A DNA stretch of 64,000 nt from Faucicola sp902506215. Its GTDB lineage: Bacteria; Pseudomonadota; Gammaproteobacteria; Pseudomonadales; Moraxellaceae. The notes under the pieces were generated by a model that saw nothing but the letters and a program-made list of their open reading frames with translations, made no database searches and was not told the origin of the DNA. The translations under genes and the position numbers were made by a program. This document shows, in pieces, positions 35,078-42,766 of the stretch; within the stretch, counting starts at the first letter, position 1; every line of letters starts with the position of its first letter. Location: positions 2,356,001-2,420,000 of the forward strand of contig CP069437.1 in NCBI GenBank assembly GCA_016888885.1, written 5' to 3'.

Positions 35078-36109
35078 ATGAGCCTTTTCGGATTTTTATC
35101 AAGTAATATCGCCATCGACCTTGGCACTGCCAATACGTTAATTTTCACCCCAGGTAAAGGTGTGGTCCTCAATGAACCAACGGTTGTTGCGCTTCGTAGT
35201 AACCGTACCCAAAATCCTACCGTTGCCGCCGTCGGTCTTGATGCCAAACAGATGCTAGGTCGTACCCCAGATAATATCACTGCGATTCGTCCACTCAAAG
35301 ACGGTGTGATTGCCGATTTTGAAGTGACCCAAAAAATGCTCAAGCATTTTATCAACAAAGTGAAAGTGAAACGTTTTTTGGCCAATCCAAACGTGATTGT
35401 TTGTGTGCCTTGTAAATCAACCTTGGTAGAACGTCGTGCGATTCGTGAAGCGGTAGAATCGGCAGGCGCAAACAAAGCCTTATTGCTTGAAGAGCCTATG
35501 GCAGCTGCGATTGGCGCAGGATTACCCGTGCATGAAGCCAGCGGTTCGATGGTGGTGGATATTGGTGGTGGTACTACAGAGATTGCAGTGATTGCGCTAT
35601 CAGGCTGTGTGTATGCCGACTCCATCCGTATCGGCGGTGATGTGTTTGATGAAGCGATTATTACGCATGTCCGCCGTACCCACGGCTGTGTGATTGGTGA
35701 AACCACGGCTGAACGCATCAAAACCGAAGTAGGGACGGCAATTGAAGATCCTGAAAACCCCTTGGAAGTGGAAGTGCGTGGTCGTAGCATGGCAGAAGGC
35801 GTGCCTAAATCATTTGTGGTGACATCCGCCGAAATCCAAAAAGCCTTAAGCGACCCTATTACTGGTATCATCTCAGGTGTCAAAGCGGCGCTTGAGCAAA
35901 CCCCGCCTGAATTATCAGCCGATATCGCAGAGCGTGGTATTGTATTAACAGGTGGTGGCGCACTATTACGCAATCTTGATGAACTGATTTCACGCGAGAC
36001 AGGCTTGCCCGTCACGGTAGCTGAAGACCCACTGACTTGTGTCAGCCGTGGGGGTGGTAAAGCGCTAGAGTTTATCAATAACAAAGCATTGAATATGATT
36101 TTTGTCTGA
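35078..36109 (+). CDS. mreB: Rod-shape actin homologue MreB
   Basis: 343-residue bacterial actin that guides side-wall synthesis. Starts SNIAIDLGTANTLIFTPGKG, the phosphate-1 loop; VDIGGGTTEIAVIALSG is phosphate 2; and VLTGGGALLRNLDELISRET the adenosine motif. The ATG follows TGGGAAATGATAC. A large opposite-strand ORF across it (352 residues) is its shadow. First gene of mreBCD. Confidence 0.97.
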   Translation: MSLFGFLSSNIAIDLGTANTLIFTPGKGVVLNEPTVVALRSNRTQNPTVAAVGLDAKQMLGRTPDNITAIRPLKDGVIADFEVTQKMLKHFINKVKVKRFLANPNVIVCVPCKSTLVERRAIREAVESAGANKALLLEEPMAAAIGAGLPVHEASGSMVVDIGGGTTEIAVIALSGCVYADSIRIGGDVFDEAIITHVRRTHGCVIGETTAERIKTEVGTAIEDPENPLEVEVRGRSMAEGVPKSFVVTSAEIQKALSDPITGIISGVKAALEQTPPELSADIAERGIVLTGGGALLRNLDELISRETGLPVTVAEDPLTCVSRGGGKALEFINNKALNMIFV

Positions 36110-36274
36110 TGTTAGCTGATGTGTTACCGTTAACCGCTATTTTTTAATAGCGGTTTTATTGCTTTATTGACAAGATGATTTTACCATAGCTTTTTTTAAA
36201 AGATTTTTGCTACCCTTATCTGTGTTGTGCCGCTTGCTGTATTGACTGTCACGGATTTTACTTGGATGTTACTT

Positions 36275-37102
36275 ATGTCACTTACCATTTTTACCCAACA
36301 ACCGCTCGCCATTCGTAAGACCCTTATTGTGGTGTTTGCGGCGATTGTGCTGATGTTATTGGATAGTAAAAATAGCAGTTGGTTTCAGCCAGTACGTACC
36401 GTGACCCATGCCGCCATGCAGCCTATCTATCAAGTATCGGCTTACCCAAGTTTTTTTGCAGGCTGGCTTGATAGCACCATGACCGAAAAAGAAGCGTTAC
36501 GCCGTGAGAATGTCCAGTTAAAAGCTGAGCTTGTCCATGCCAAAGCGCAATTGCAGCAGCAAGATTATCTTGTCGCGCAAAATGCCCGACTGCAAGGGAT
36601 TTTATCCGCCACCACGCCAGACCAGTTTAATTTGCTGTTGTCGCATGTCATTGGTACCGATAGCAATCCACTGCGGCAAATGGTGGTCATCAATAAAGGC
36701 AGCAAAGACGGGGTGATTGTAGGGCAAACGGTGATTGATGAAAACGGCATTCTTGGACAAGTCGTCAATGTTTATCCCAATACCTGCCGTGTGGTGTTAA
36801 TCAGCGATGACCAACAATCCGTTGCAGTGACTATCAAACGTACTGGGCAAAAAGCCATCGTGTCGGGTAAAGGTAATCCGCAGTATTTGGCGCTAGATTA
36901 TATCTTTAAGGCATCGGATGTACGCATTGGCGATGAGCTGATTTCATCAGGGCTTGGTGGTCGAATTCCTGCTGGATTTCCTGTTGGGCGTGTGGCAAAA
37001 GTAGAAGCCGAGCAAGCAGGGGGCTATGCCAAGATTATGGTGAAACCCGCTGCCAATTTTATCAATACGTCTTATGTTTTAGTGCTTCAGCAGAAGGTTT
37101 AA
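36275..37102 (+). CDS. mreC: Rod-shape determining protein MreC
   Basis: Bitopic inner-membrane protein bridging MreB and the periplasmic elongasome. After a short N-terminus, a single membrane helix (TLIVVFAAIVLMLLDS), a coiled-coil segment (EALRRENVQLKAELVHAKAQ) and two beta-barrel domains with the conserved INKGSKDGV and GRIPAGFPVG. Start at 36275 (MSLTIFTQQPLAIRK) matches the family's normal N-terminus and has GGA 8 bases upstream; earlier GTG (36227) and ATG (36266) are possible. Then mreD after 11 bases. Confidence 0.95.
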   Translation: MSLTIFTQQPLAIRKTLIVVFAAIVLMLLDSKNSSWFQPVRTVTHAAMQPIYQVSAYPSFFAGWLDSTMTEKEALRRENVQLKAELVHAKAQLQQQDYLVAQNARLQGILSATTPDQFNLLLSHVIGTDSNPLRQMVVINKGSKDGVIVGQTVIDENGILGQVVNVYPNTCRVVLISDDQQSVAVTIKRTGQKAIVSGKGNPQYLALDYIFKASDVRIGDELISSGLGGRIPAGFPVGRVAKVEAEQAGGYAKIMVKPAANFINTSYVLVLQQKV

Positions 37103-37113
37103 AATCACCGATT

Positions 37114-37599
37114 ATGGCCGTCGTTCAGCGCAAAAAAACCAAACAGCATTTATATATTGTGATGGCAATCAGTTTTATCATCGCATCGGTACTTAGTGTG
37201 TATCCGCTGTCGGCAGAGATTGCGCTATTTCGTCCGATGTGGATGATTATGATGCTGATTTTTTGGCTGATATTTCAACCGACTTTAATCGGCATGGGAT
37301 TGGCATTTGTGGTTGGTTTGTTTGCTGATTTACTCACAGATAGCCGAATCGGTCAGCAAGCCTTATGTGCGGTGCTGGTGGCATTTTTTATTAAGTTTGT
37401 TAGTGGTTATGTACGTCAATTGTCCTCGAACTTGGTATGGCTACTTGCGGGCGCCTGTTTGCTGATTTATCAATTGGGGTTAATTTTTCTGCATTTATTT
37501 ACCCAAGGGGTGTTTGCACCCCAATTACTTTATACGGTTGCCGTCAGCACCTTAATTTGGCCGCTGTTAGTCGCTGTCATGCTACGTTATACGCGATAA
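37114..37599 (+). CDS. mreD: Rod-shape determining protein MreD
   Basis: 161-residue inner-membrane protein with five or six helices (about 16-30, 40-60, 62-78, 90-105, 110-130, 140-155); length as in E. coli (162). The helix pattern LIGMGLAFVVGLFADLLTD is characteristic. Third gene of mreBCD and followed 18 bases later by maf, the usual order in gammaproteobacteria. Confidence 0.93.
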   Translation: MAVVQRKKTKQHLYIVMAISFIIASVLSVYPLSAEIALFRPMWMIMMLIFWLIFQPTLIGMGLAFVVGLFADLLTDSRIGQQALCAVLVAFFIKFVSGYVRQLSSNLVWLLAGACLLIYQLGLIFLHLFTQGVFAPQLLYTVAVSTLIWPLLVAVMLRYTR

Positions 37600-37617
37600 G
37601 CGTATTGAGAAGTTATT

Positions 37618-38247
37618 ATGTATCAATTTAATGCCACTATACCGATTATCTTGGCGTCCACATCACCGAGGCGGCGTGAGTTGTTAGATCAAGTTGCGCT
37701 GCCACATACTTGCGCGGCAGTCAGCATTGATGAAACACGGCGAGCAGAGGAAGCGGCGATTGACTATATTGGGCGTATGGTGAGTCAAAAAGCACAAGCC
37801 GCTTTACAAGTTTTGCCAAAGGCTATGACCGAGTGTGTGGTGATTACCGCCGATACCATTGGCGTATTGCCGGATGGGGCAGTGCTGCAAAAACCTAGCG
37901 ATTTTGCTGATGCTTGTGCGATGTGGCGGCAAATGAGCAATACCTCGCACCAAGTATGGACGGCAGTGCAAGTGAGCCGATTGGCGCAGCGTGGCGGTCA
38001 ATGGCAGATGGATTATACTGAGCGTACTGTGGTGAGAACCGATGTCAAATTTATCGCACTCACTGACAGCATGATGACGCATTATTGGCATACGGGTGAA
38101 CCACAAGACAAAGCAGGCGGTTATGCCATTCAAGGACTGGGCGCTGCATGGGTCAAAGCGATTGACGGTAGCTATAGCAATGTGGTTGGACTGCCGTTGG
38201 TGGAAACGTTGGACTTGCTTTCTCAGGCGATGCAAACCCATCAGTAA
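37618..38247 (+). CDS. maf: Maf-family nucleoside triphosphate pyrophosphatase (YhdE-like)
   Basis: Hydrolyses non-canonical or pyrimidine NTPs (dTTP/UTP) to monophosphate. Starts IPIILASTSPRRRELLDQV (SxRR motif), the E of SIDETRRAEEAA, K of VSQKAQAA, the D of VVITADTIGVL, and the ending DKAGGYAIQGLGAAWVKAID with the K, Q and G of the family. The usual ADTxV is ADTIG here. Cytosolic; last gene of the mreBCD-maf run, then a bidirectional terminator. Confidence 0.93.
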   Translation: MYQFNATIPIILASTSPRRRELLDQVALPHTCAAVSIDETRRAEEAAIDYIGRMVSQKAQAALQVLPKAMTECVVITADTIGVLPDGAVLQKPSDFADACAMWRQMSNTSHQVWTAVQVSRLAQRGGQWQMDYTERTVVRTDVKFIALTDSMMTHYWHTGEPQDKAGGYAIQGLGAAWVKAIDGSYSNVVGLPLVETLDLLSQAMQTHQ

Positions 38248-38257
38248 AAATAAACTT

Positions 38258-38296
38258 AAAAAAAAGCCATAAGTACAAATCTTACGGCTTTTTTTA
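38258..38296. terminator. Bidirectional terminator between maf and yqeY
   Basis: A-run, GCC-ATAAG / CTTAC-GGC stem with one mismatch and T-run, placed between convergent genes (38247 and 38308). Confidence 0.8.
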
Positions 38297-38307
38297 GGAT
38301 GCATGGA

Positions 38308-38754
38308 TTAAGCCAATGTCGCTTTGACCAATTTTGAAATCAAAGCGGGGTCAGCACGACCTGCGGTTTTGACTTTTAACGCATTCATCACAGCGCCCAT
38401 TTGCTGCATTGAAGTGGCACCTTGCTCAGCAATTTCAGCAGCTACCAGATTGGCAATTTCTGCTTCACTCATGGGTTGTGGCAAGAATTGACTAATCACA
38501 TCAATCTCAAATTGTTCTTTTTGTGCCAAATCTTCTCGCCCATTGGCTGCAAAAATCGCGAGCGACTCTTGGCGCTGCTTGGTTTGCTTTTGTAAGATGT
38601 CTAATACACCTGCATCATCGAGCGTTATTTGGCGGTCAATTTCGATTTGTTTTATCACCGCTTGTACGCTGCGTAGCACTTTAACTTTTTCAAGCTCACG
38701 CGCTTTCATGGAAGTTTTGACCACATCGGTCAGGGTGTCTTTTATGGTACTCAT
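38308..38754 (-). CDS. yqeY: GatB/YqeY-domain protein
   Basis: 148-residue protein with the YqeY helical domain: LTDVVKTSMKARELEKVKVLRSVQAVIKQ and the C-terminal QMGAVMNALKVKTAGRADPALISKLVKATL, which resembles the GatB tail. Thought to bind or help modify tRNA; not established. Follows rpsU on the minus strand but with a terminator between, so it may be partly attenuated. GGAGCG lies upstream of the ATG. Confidence 0.92.
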   Translation of the reverse strand: MSTIKDTLTDVVKTSMKARELEKVKVLRSVQAVIKQIEIDRQITLDDAGVLDILQKQTKQRQESLAIFAANGREDLAQKEQFEIDVISQFLPQPMSEAEIANLVAAEIAEQGATSMQQMGAVMNALKVKTAGRADPALISKLVKATLA

Positions 38755-38820
38755 GGTTTTAACGCTCCTTAATGTTAGCTAATGGCGTTTTTAAAATTGT
38801 GGTTAGCAACATAGCATAAA

Positions 38821-38852
38821 AAAATCCACTTAACAAAGTGGATTTTATCATT
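38821..38852 (-). terminator. Rho-independent terminator after rpsU
   Basis: Perfect 11-bp stem AAAATCCACTT/AAGTGGATTTT (38821-38831 with 38836-38846) with loop AACA, T-run on the minus strand. Confidence 0.85.
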
Positions 38853-38884
38853 TACTGGTATTGGGTGTCTTGCGACAAATTACC

Positions 38885-39100
38885 TTAGTAAAGACGAGTC
38901 GTGCGTACTGATTCACGTGACATTTTCTTTTTGTAACGTTTTACCGCAGCTGCTTTTTTGCGTTTACGTTCTTGAGTTGGTTTTTCATAGAACTCATGTT
39001 TACGTACATCTGCTAAAATACCGGCTTTTTCACAAGCACGTTTAAAGCGGCGAATTGCGATATCTACAGGTTCGTTCTCTTTTACCTTTACTGCTGGCAT
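38885..39100 (-). CDS. rpsU: Small ribosomal subunit protein S21
   Basis: 71 residues, full length. PVDIAIRRFKRACEKAGILA and the basic ending RKRKKAAAVKRYKKKMSRES are the S21 sequence. GGAGTC is just upstream. Here it is followed by yqeY and not by dnaG within the window. Confidence 0.98.
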   Translation of the reverse strand: MPAVKVKENEPVDIAIRRFKRACEKAGILADVRKHEFYEKPTQERKRKKAAAVKRYKKKMSRESVRTTRLY

Positions 39101-39638
39101 GTAGACTCCTTAAGTCTAGGTTTATTGATAGAAAGTGAAAATGCTATCAACAAAGCGGGGTTAGTGGGTCAGGAACATTAATCTGGCTGTATAGGTGATT
39201 ATTAGCCAACCTACCCATGGTTTGGCATCAGCTCAGATTAGGATAAAAATAGGTGCGAATTTTAACTAAATATTGAATGTAAGTCAATGTAAATTTTAGC
39301 TTTTTAATCACCGGTTAAATTAAAAAATCCTCCTCCTAGTCAATTCGACTGTTTTATATAGCCAGTAAAAAATTTTTACCCGTTATCGTAACAAAATACA
39401 CAACGATAGTAATGATTTAGCAAGGTGGCTTTAAAATGTTATTTTATTCATACCGCAGTAATGCTAATATAGTCACTAATTCTCATGTGATAACAACATA
39501 CCGCTAGATGTTGTACTAGCCATTTGCCAGTCGACATTACCACGCAAAACATTACCATGCAAAAACAGTTTGTAGGGCTATTAAAAATTTATACATTGAT
39601 GTGAAATTAGATTTCACCTAATTTGAAAGGAAAAGGTT
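39101..39638. other. Divergent intergenic region rpsU / cytochrome c5
   Basis: 538 bases, AT-rich, without a plausible ORF or strong hairpin. rpsU leader and the promoter of the cytochrome gene must be here. Confidence 0.5.
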
Positions 39639-40139
39639 ATGCTACCGATATCAACACGCAATGCCACGCTAGCCAGTCTTATGATTGCCTTGGGTCTTAC
39701 CATGAGCGCATGTAGTAAGCATGAGTCAGCCGAAAGCAAACCAACCGAAGAAATTGCCGCAGAGCAAGGTGAAATCGCTCGTGCAAACCATCCCATGCCA
39801 GTGGCTTCACAGCCTGCTTCATTTGTGCCACCAACAGCCGCCTCAGCCGCTGCCACCACAACGACAGCAACCGCTACCCAAGTTTCTGCTGATGCTGGCG
39901 AAAAATTGTTTGGGAGTGTATGTACCACTTGTCACACAGCAGGCTTGATGGGCGCCCCAAAACTTGCTGATAAAGCCGCTTGGGCACCTCGCATTGCGCA
40001 AGGTAAAGACACGCTTTATAAACACGCCATCGGCGGCTATCAAGGAAAATCCGGTGTAATGCCAGCCAAAGGTGGTAGTCAAGTCTCTGATGATGAAGTA
40101 AAAGCTGCTGTTGATTATATGGTCTCAAAAGCAAGCTAA
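39639..40139 (+). CDS. Lipoprotein-type cytochrome c5 family protein
   Basis: Periplasmic electron carrier, 166 residues. Signal peptide with lipobox LTMSAC (Cys25), an Ala/Thr/Pro-rich linker (about 30-82), then a single haem domain: Cys95-Thr-Thr-Cys98-His99 binds haem c and Met141 (GVMPAKGG) is the sixth ligand. Fold matches cytochrome c5/c555. AAAGGAAAAGG precedes the ATG. A terminator follows at 40258. Confidence 0.92.
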   Translation: MLPISTRNATLASLMIALGLTMSACSKHESAESKPTEEIAAEQGEIARANHPMPVASQPASFVPPTAASAAATTTTATATQVSADAGEKLFGSVCTTCHTAGLMGAPKLADKAAWAPRIAQGKDTLYKHAIGGYQGKSGVMPAKGGSQVSDDEVKAAVDYMVSKAS

Positions 40140-40257
40140 TAGGTATTGCGCCATTTATAACTCAAGGCTATACATTCAAGCCTATGCAATGAAGCTTATG
40201 CAGCAATTAGCATTGAGCATCTCACCACATCCAGTCAGTAATAAAGCCATCAGCAGT

Positions 40258-40294
40258 AAACCAGTCACTAGCAAAATAGTTGGCTGGTTTTTTT
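40258..40294 (+). terminator. Terminator after the cytochrome c5 gene
   Basis: AAACCAG (40258-40264) with CTGGTTT (40284-40290), extended by TCACTA/TAGTTGG with one bulge, followed by T6. It lies just left of the tnpB element. Confidence 0.75.
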
Positions 40295-40400
40295 ATACGT
40301 TTTTTATCAGCCGTTGCCGTAAAACCACCGACTTTAGGCGGTGGATATAAGGCAACTCATACACTATAACGCTTGCATAAATTTTGCTAAAATAATTTGC

Positions 40401-41507
40401 ATGAAAACACTCAAGCTACGCATACGAGACAAACATACTGATAAACTCAACCGCCTAAGCGGTGCGGTCAATTTCGTATGGAATTATGTCAATGCGTTAA
40501 GCTACGAGCATCTTAAGCGTACTGGTAAATTCTTTAGTGCTTACGACCTAAACGACTACACCAAAGGTAGCGGTGAACTACTTGGCTTACACAGTCAGAC
40601 CATCCAAGCCATCAATGAAACCCACGCCAAAGCTCGAAAGCAATTCAAAAAAGCCAAACTAAACTGGCGAACCAACAACCCAAATTCAAAACGTAAATCA
40701 TTAGGCTGGCTACCCTTTAAACAATCCGCCATCAAACACATTGCTACCCACCAAACAAGTAAAAAAGGCTTAAAATCCACCTTACAGCTTAGTTTAGCCA
40801 AAGGGCAAAAACTCATCATCAACCTATGGGACAGCTACAACCTTAGCCTATACCAAATCAACACATGCGAATTGGTACAAGACAGCCGTAACCGTTGGTA
40901 TGCTTGTATCACCGTCAAAGACTACCCCAAACAATCATGCGGTACAGGCAGCGTAGGCATTGACTTAGGCTTAAAAGACAGTGCCACAGCCTCAAATGGC
41001 AATAAATTACAAATCAAACAAACGCTCAACTATGCCAAAGATTTAGCCATTGCTCAACGAGCTAAAAACAAACAACGTGTCAAAGCAATCCATGCCAAAA
41101 TCAAGCATACACGCCAAGACCTCATCCATAAATTCACCACCCAATTAGTTAAAGATAATGCACTAATCGTGGTCGGTGATATTCAGAGTAATCAATTTAA
41201 TAGTAAAAAAGGCAAACTCGCCAAATCGGTTTACGATGCAGGCTGGTTTGAACTGAAACGACAACTGACCTACAAATGCGAGAACGCAGGTTGCCGTTTT
41301 GAAATCGTGAATGAGAGATACACGACCCAGCGATGTTCGTGTTGCGGTGAAATCACCGCCAATAGTCCGAAAGGTAGAAAATCGCTTGGAATAAGAGAAT
41401 GGATATGTGCTTCGTGTGGCACATGGCATGATAGAGATATTAATGCCGCCAAGAACATTCTTGCGGTCGGGCTTGACCGTCTTGTAGAAGGAATCCCCTT
41501 GCTTTAG
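40401..41507 (+). CDS. tnpB: TnpB RNA-guided nuclease homologue, IS605 type, non-canonical RuvC-II site
   Basis: 368 residues from the ATG at 40401 (the longer frame from 40341 includes the left end of the element). RuvC-I Asp188 is in VGIDLGLKDSATASNG and RuvC-III Asp346 in HDRDINAAKNI. The RuvC-II position where TnpB carries Glu (IEDL type) reads LIVVGDIQSNQF, with Gly259-Asp260. Glu305 in IVNERYTT, next to the zinc ribbon, may replace it. Zinc ribbon: Cys312, Cys315, Cys336, Cys339. The N-terminus LRIRDKHTDKLNRLSGAVNF is the usual beta/helix entry. The protein would cleave DNA under guidance of a right-end RNA whose scaffold hairpin is at 41495-41514; activity is not proven. Confidence 0.9.
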   Translation: MKTLKLRIRDKHTDKLNRLSGAVNFVWNYVNALSYEHLKRTGKFFSAYDLNDYTKGSGELLGLHSQTIQAINETHAKARKQFKKAKLNWRTNNPNSKRKSLGWLPFKQSAIKHIATHQTSKKGLKSTLQLSLAKGQKLIINLWDSYNLSLYQINTCELVQDSRNRWYACITVKDYPKQSCGTGSVGIDLGLKDSATASNGNKLQIKQTLNYAKDLAIAQRAKNKQRVKAIHAKIKHTRQDLIHKFTTQLVKDNALIVVGDIQSNQFNSKKGKLAKSVYDAGWFELKRQLTYKCENAGCRFEIVNERYTTQRCSCCGEITANSPKGRKSLGIREWICASCGTWHDRDINAAKNILAVGLDRLVEGIPLL

Positions 41508-41514
41508 CAAGGGG
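41495..41514 (+). ncRNA. Right-end hairpin, likely scaffold part of the omega RNA
   Basis: Eight perfect base pairs (CCCCTTGC/GCAAGGGG) around loop TTTA, overlapping the tnpB stop codon. In TnpB systems the guide RNA is made from this end, with the guide just outside the element. The guide would begin near 41525. Confidence 0.5.
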
Positions 41515-41606
41515 AGGAAGTCAAACCCAATGTGCTTTGTTTTAACCCGCATTTTGGGTATGATGAATGGCTATGTTCAATCACCACACCCTGTTAAGAA
41601 ACCGCC

Positions 41607-42077
41607 ATGACACCTGCCGTTAATCTTGCCAAAAAACTAAAAATCAACTTCCAGTTACATGAATACCAGCATGACGCGCATAGTGAAAGCTATGGGCTTG
41701 AAGCGGCAGAGAAACTACAAGTTGAGCCGAAGCGGGTATTTAAAACCTTGGTGGTACAAGACGACAATGACAAACTCGCTGTTGCGATACTGCCTGTTGA
41801 GCATTTACTAAACCTAAAAAAAATCGCCAAAGCCATCGGCAGTAAAAAAGCACAAATGGCAGAACCCAAATTGGTAGAACGTACCACAGGCTATGTGCTA
41901 GGTGGGGTAAGCCCGCTAGGTCAAAAAAAACGTCTGCCCACGGTCATCGATCAGTCGGCACAACACTTTGCAACCATTTATTGTAGTGGCGGTAGACGCG
42001 GCTTGGAGATTGAGTTGTCGCCGTCGGATTTAGCAGGCGCAGTAAACGCCAAGTTTGCAGATTTAATTCAAGAATAA
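41607..42077 (+). CDS. ybaK: Cys-tRNA(Pro)/Cys-tRNA(Cys) deacylase YbaK
   Basis: Free-standing editing enzyme that removes Cys from tRNA-Pro. 156 residues, normal length. Seen: LEAAEKLQVEPKRVFKTLVV with the Lys that is key to catalysis, KKAQMAEPKLVERTTGYVLGG and YCSGGRRGLEIELSP. Followed by the CHMI-like gene 11 bases later, so probably one transcript. Confidence 0.94.
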   Translation: MTPAVNLAKKLKINFQLHEYQHDAHSESYGLEAAEKLQVEPKRVFKTLVVQDDNDKLAVAILPVEHLLNLKKIAKAIGSKKAQMAEPKLVERTTGYVLGGVSPLGQKKRLPTVIDQSAQHFATIYCSGGRRGLEIELSPSDLAGAVNAKFADLIQE

Positions 42078-42088
42078 AGGAGAACACC

Positions 42089-42460
42089 ATGCCCAATGTC
42101 ATTATTGAAGTGAGTCACGACCATCTTATTAGTCAGCCCGATAGCCTATTAGCACGGGTCAATGATACGCTATGGCAGTCTGGCAATTTTAAGCTACAAA
42201 GTGATATCAAATCACGTATTTACTACCCAAATCACGTATTGGTAGGACTGACCGATAGCGGGCATGAAGCCTTTGTTATGGCGCATTTTTATCTGATGCC
42301 AGGGCGGGATGACGCTACCATTCAATCATTGGCGCAGCGCATTGCCGATGCTATCAAAGCGCATCTGCAGGCATTCGAAAGTCAGGTGCCTGTTGGCAGT
42401 TTGCAGATTTGCGTCAATTCCACTATTCTAAGCACTAACTATGTCAAGCAAATCATTTAA
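42089..42460 (+). CDS. 5-carboxymethyl-2-hydroxymuconate isomerase-family protein
   Basis: 123-residue tautomerase-fold protein. The start PNVIIEVSHD gives the catalytic Pro1 (after Met removal), and the pattern VNDTLWQSGNFKLQSDIKSR, HFYLMPGRDDATIQSLAQRI and NSTILSTNYVKQ follow the CHMI fold. The homoprotocatechuate pathway genes are not near, so the actual substrate is unclear. AGGAGAA precedes the ATG. Downstream of ybaK. Confidence 0.8.
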   Translation: MPNVIIEVSHDHLISQPDSLLARVNDTLWQSGNFKLQSDIKSRIYYPNHVLVGLTDSGHEAFVMAHFYLMPGRDDATIQSLAQRIADAIKAHLQAFESQVPVGSLQICVNSTILSTNYVKQII

Positions 42461-42766
42461 TTATTCTAGACGATTCAATGATATGCTTGCTTACTGTGGC
42501 TTATCGATAAGATAGTAAGTTTGGCAACAAAACCCGCGGCAGCAGCGGCCCCGTTGCTAGCCAATGACTAAACAGTCATTTGCGCTATTCTCAACTTATC
42601 GCAAACATAGTAAACTAGTCAAGATTTTGTTTTGTCTGCGGTATGTAAAAATTTTAATAAGCATCTTTTCACAAGCATCTTTTAAAGACATCATATAAAG
42701 ACATCGTGCAAAACATCATTTTTTCGGTTTTCCCCGTTGATTTCAACATAACTCAAGGAGTTAGCA
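42461..42766. other. Leader region of fadBA with three inverted repeats
   Basis: 306 bases. (1) CTTATCGATAAG (42500-42511) inside CTTACT/AGTAAG; (2) GCAAC/GTTGC (42524-42528, 42553-42557) around CCGC/GCGG; (3) AATGACT-AAAC-AGTCATT (42563-42580). No ORF. The fadBA promoter must lie between these and 42767. Confidence 0.6.
42563..42580. promoter_or_regulatory. Palindrome upstream of fadBA, candidate operator
   Basis: Perfect 7-bp arms AATGACT and AGTCATT around AAAC, about 190 bases upstream of fadB. Regulator unknown; it does not match the PsrA consensus as I recall it. Confidence 0.4.

Larger units (their letters stand above)
40313..41524 (+). mobile_element. IS200/IS605-superfamily element (IS1341-like), tnpB only
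   Basis: About 1.2 kb. Left end: GTTGCC/GGCAAC (40313-40318 and 40351-40356) enclose CCACCG/CGGTGG (40325-40330, 40339-40344), a structured left end typical of these elements. Right end: perfect hairpin CCCCTTGC-TTTA-GCAAGGGG (41495-41514) followed by AGGAAGTCAA. No tnpA transposase gene is present, so transposition would need one in trans. Exact boundaries are not decided. Confidence 0.75.

Noticed and set aside
35026..36084. 352-residue ORF on the minus strand over mreB
   Set aside because: It mirrors the mreB coding sequence; its Ser/Thr/Pro-rich translation has no family likeness and mreB is certain.
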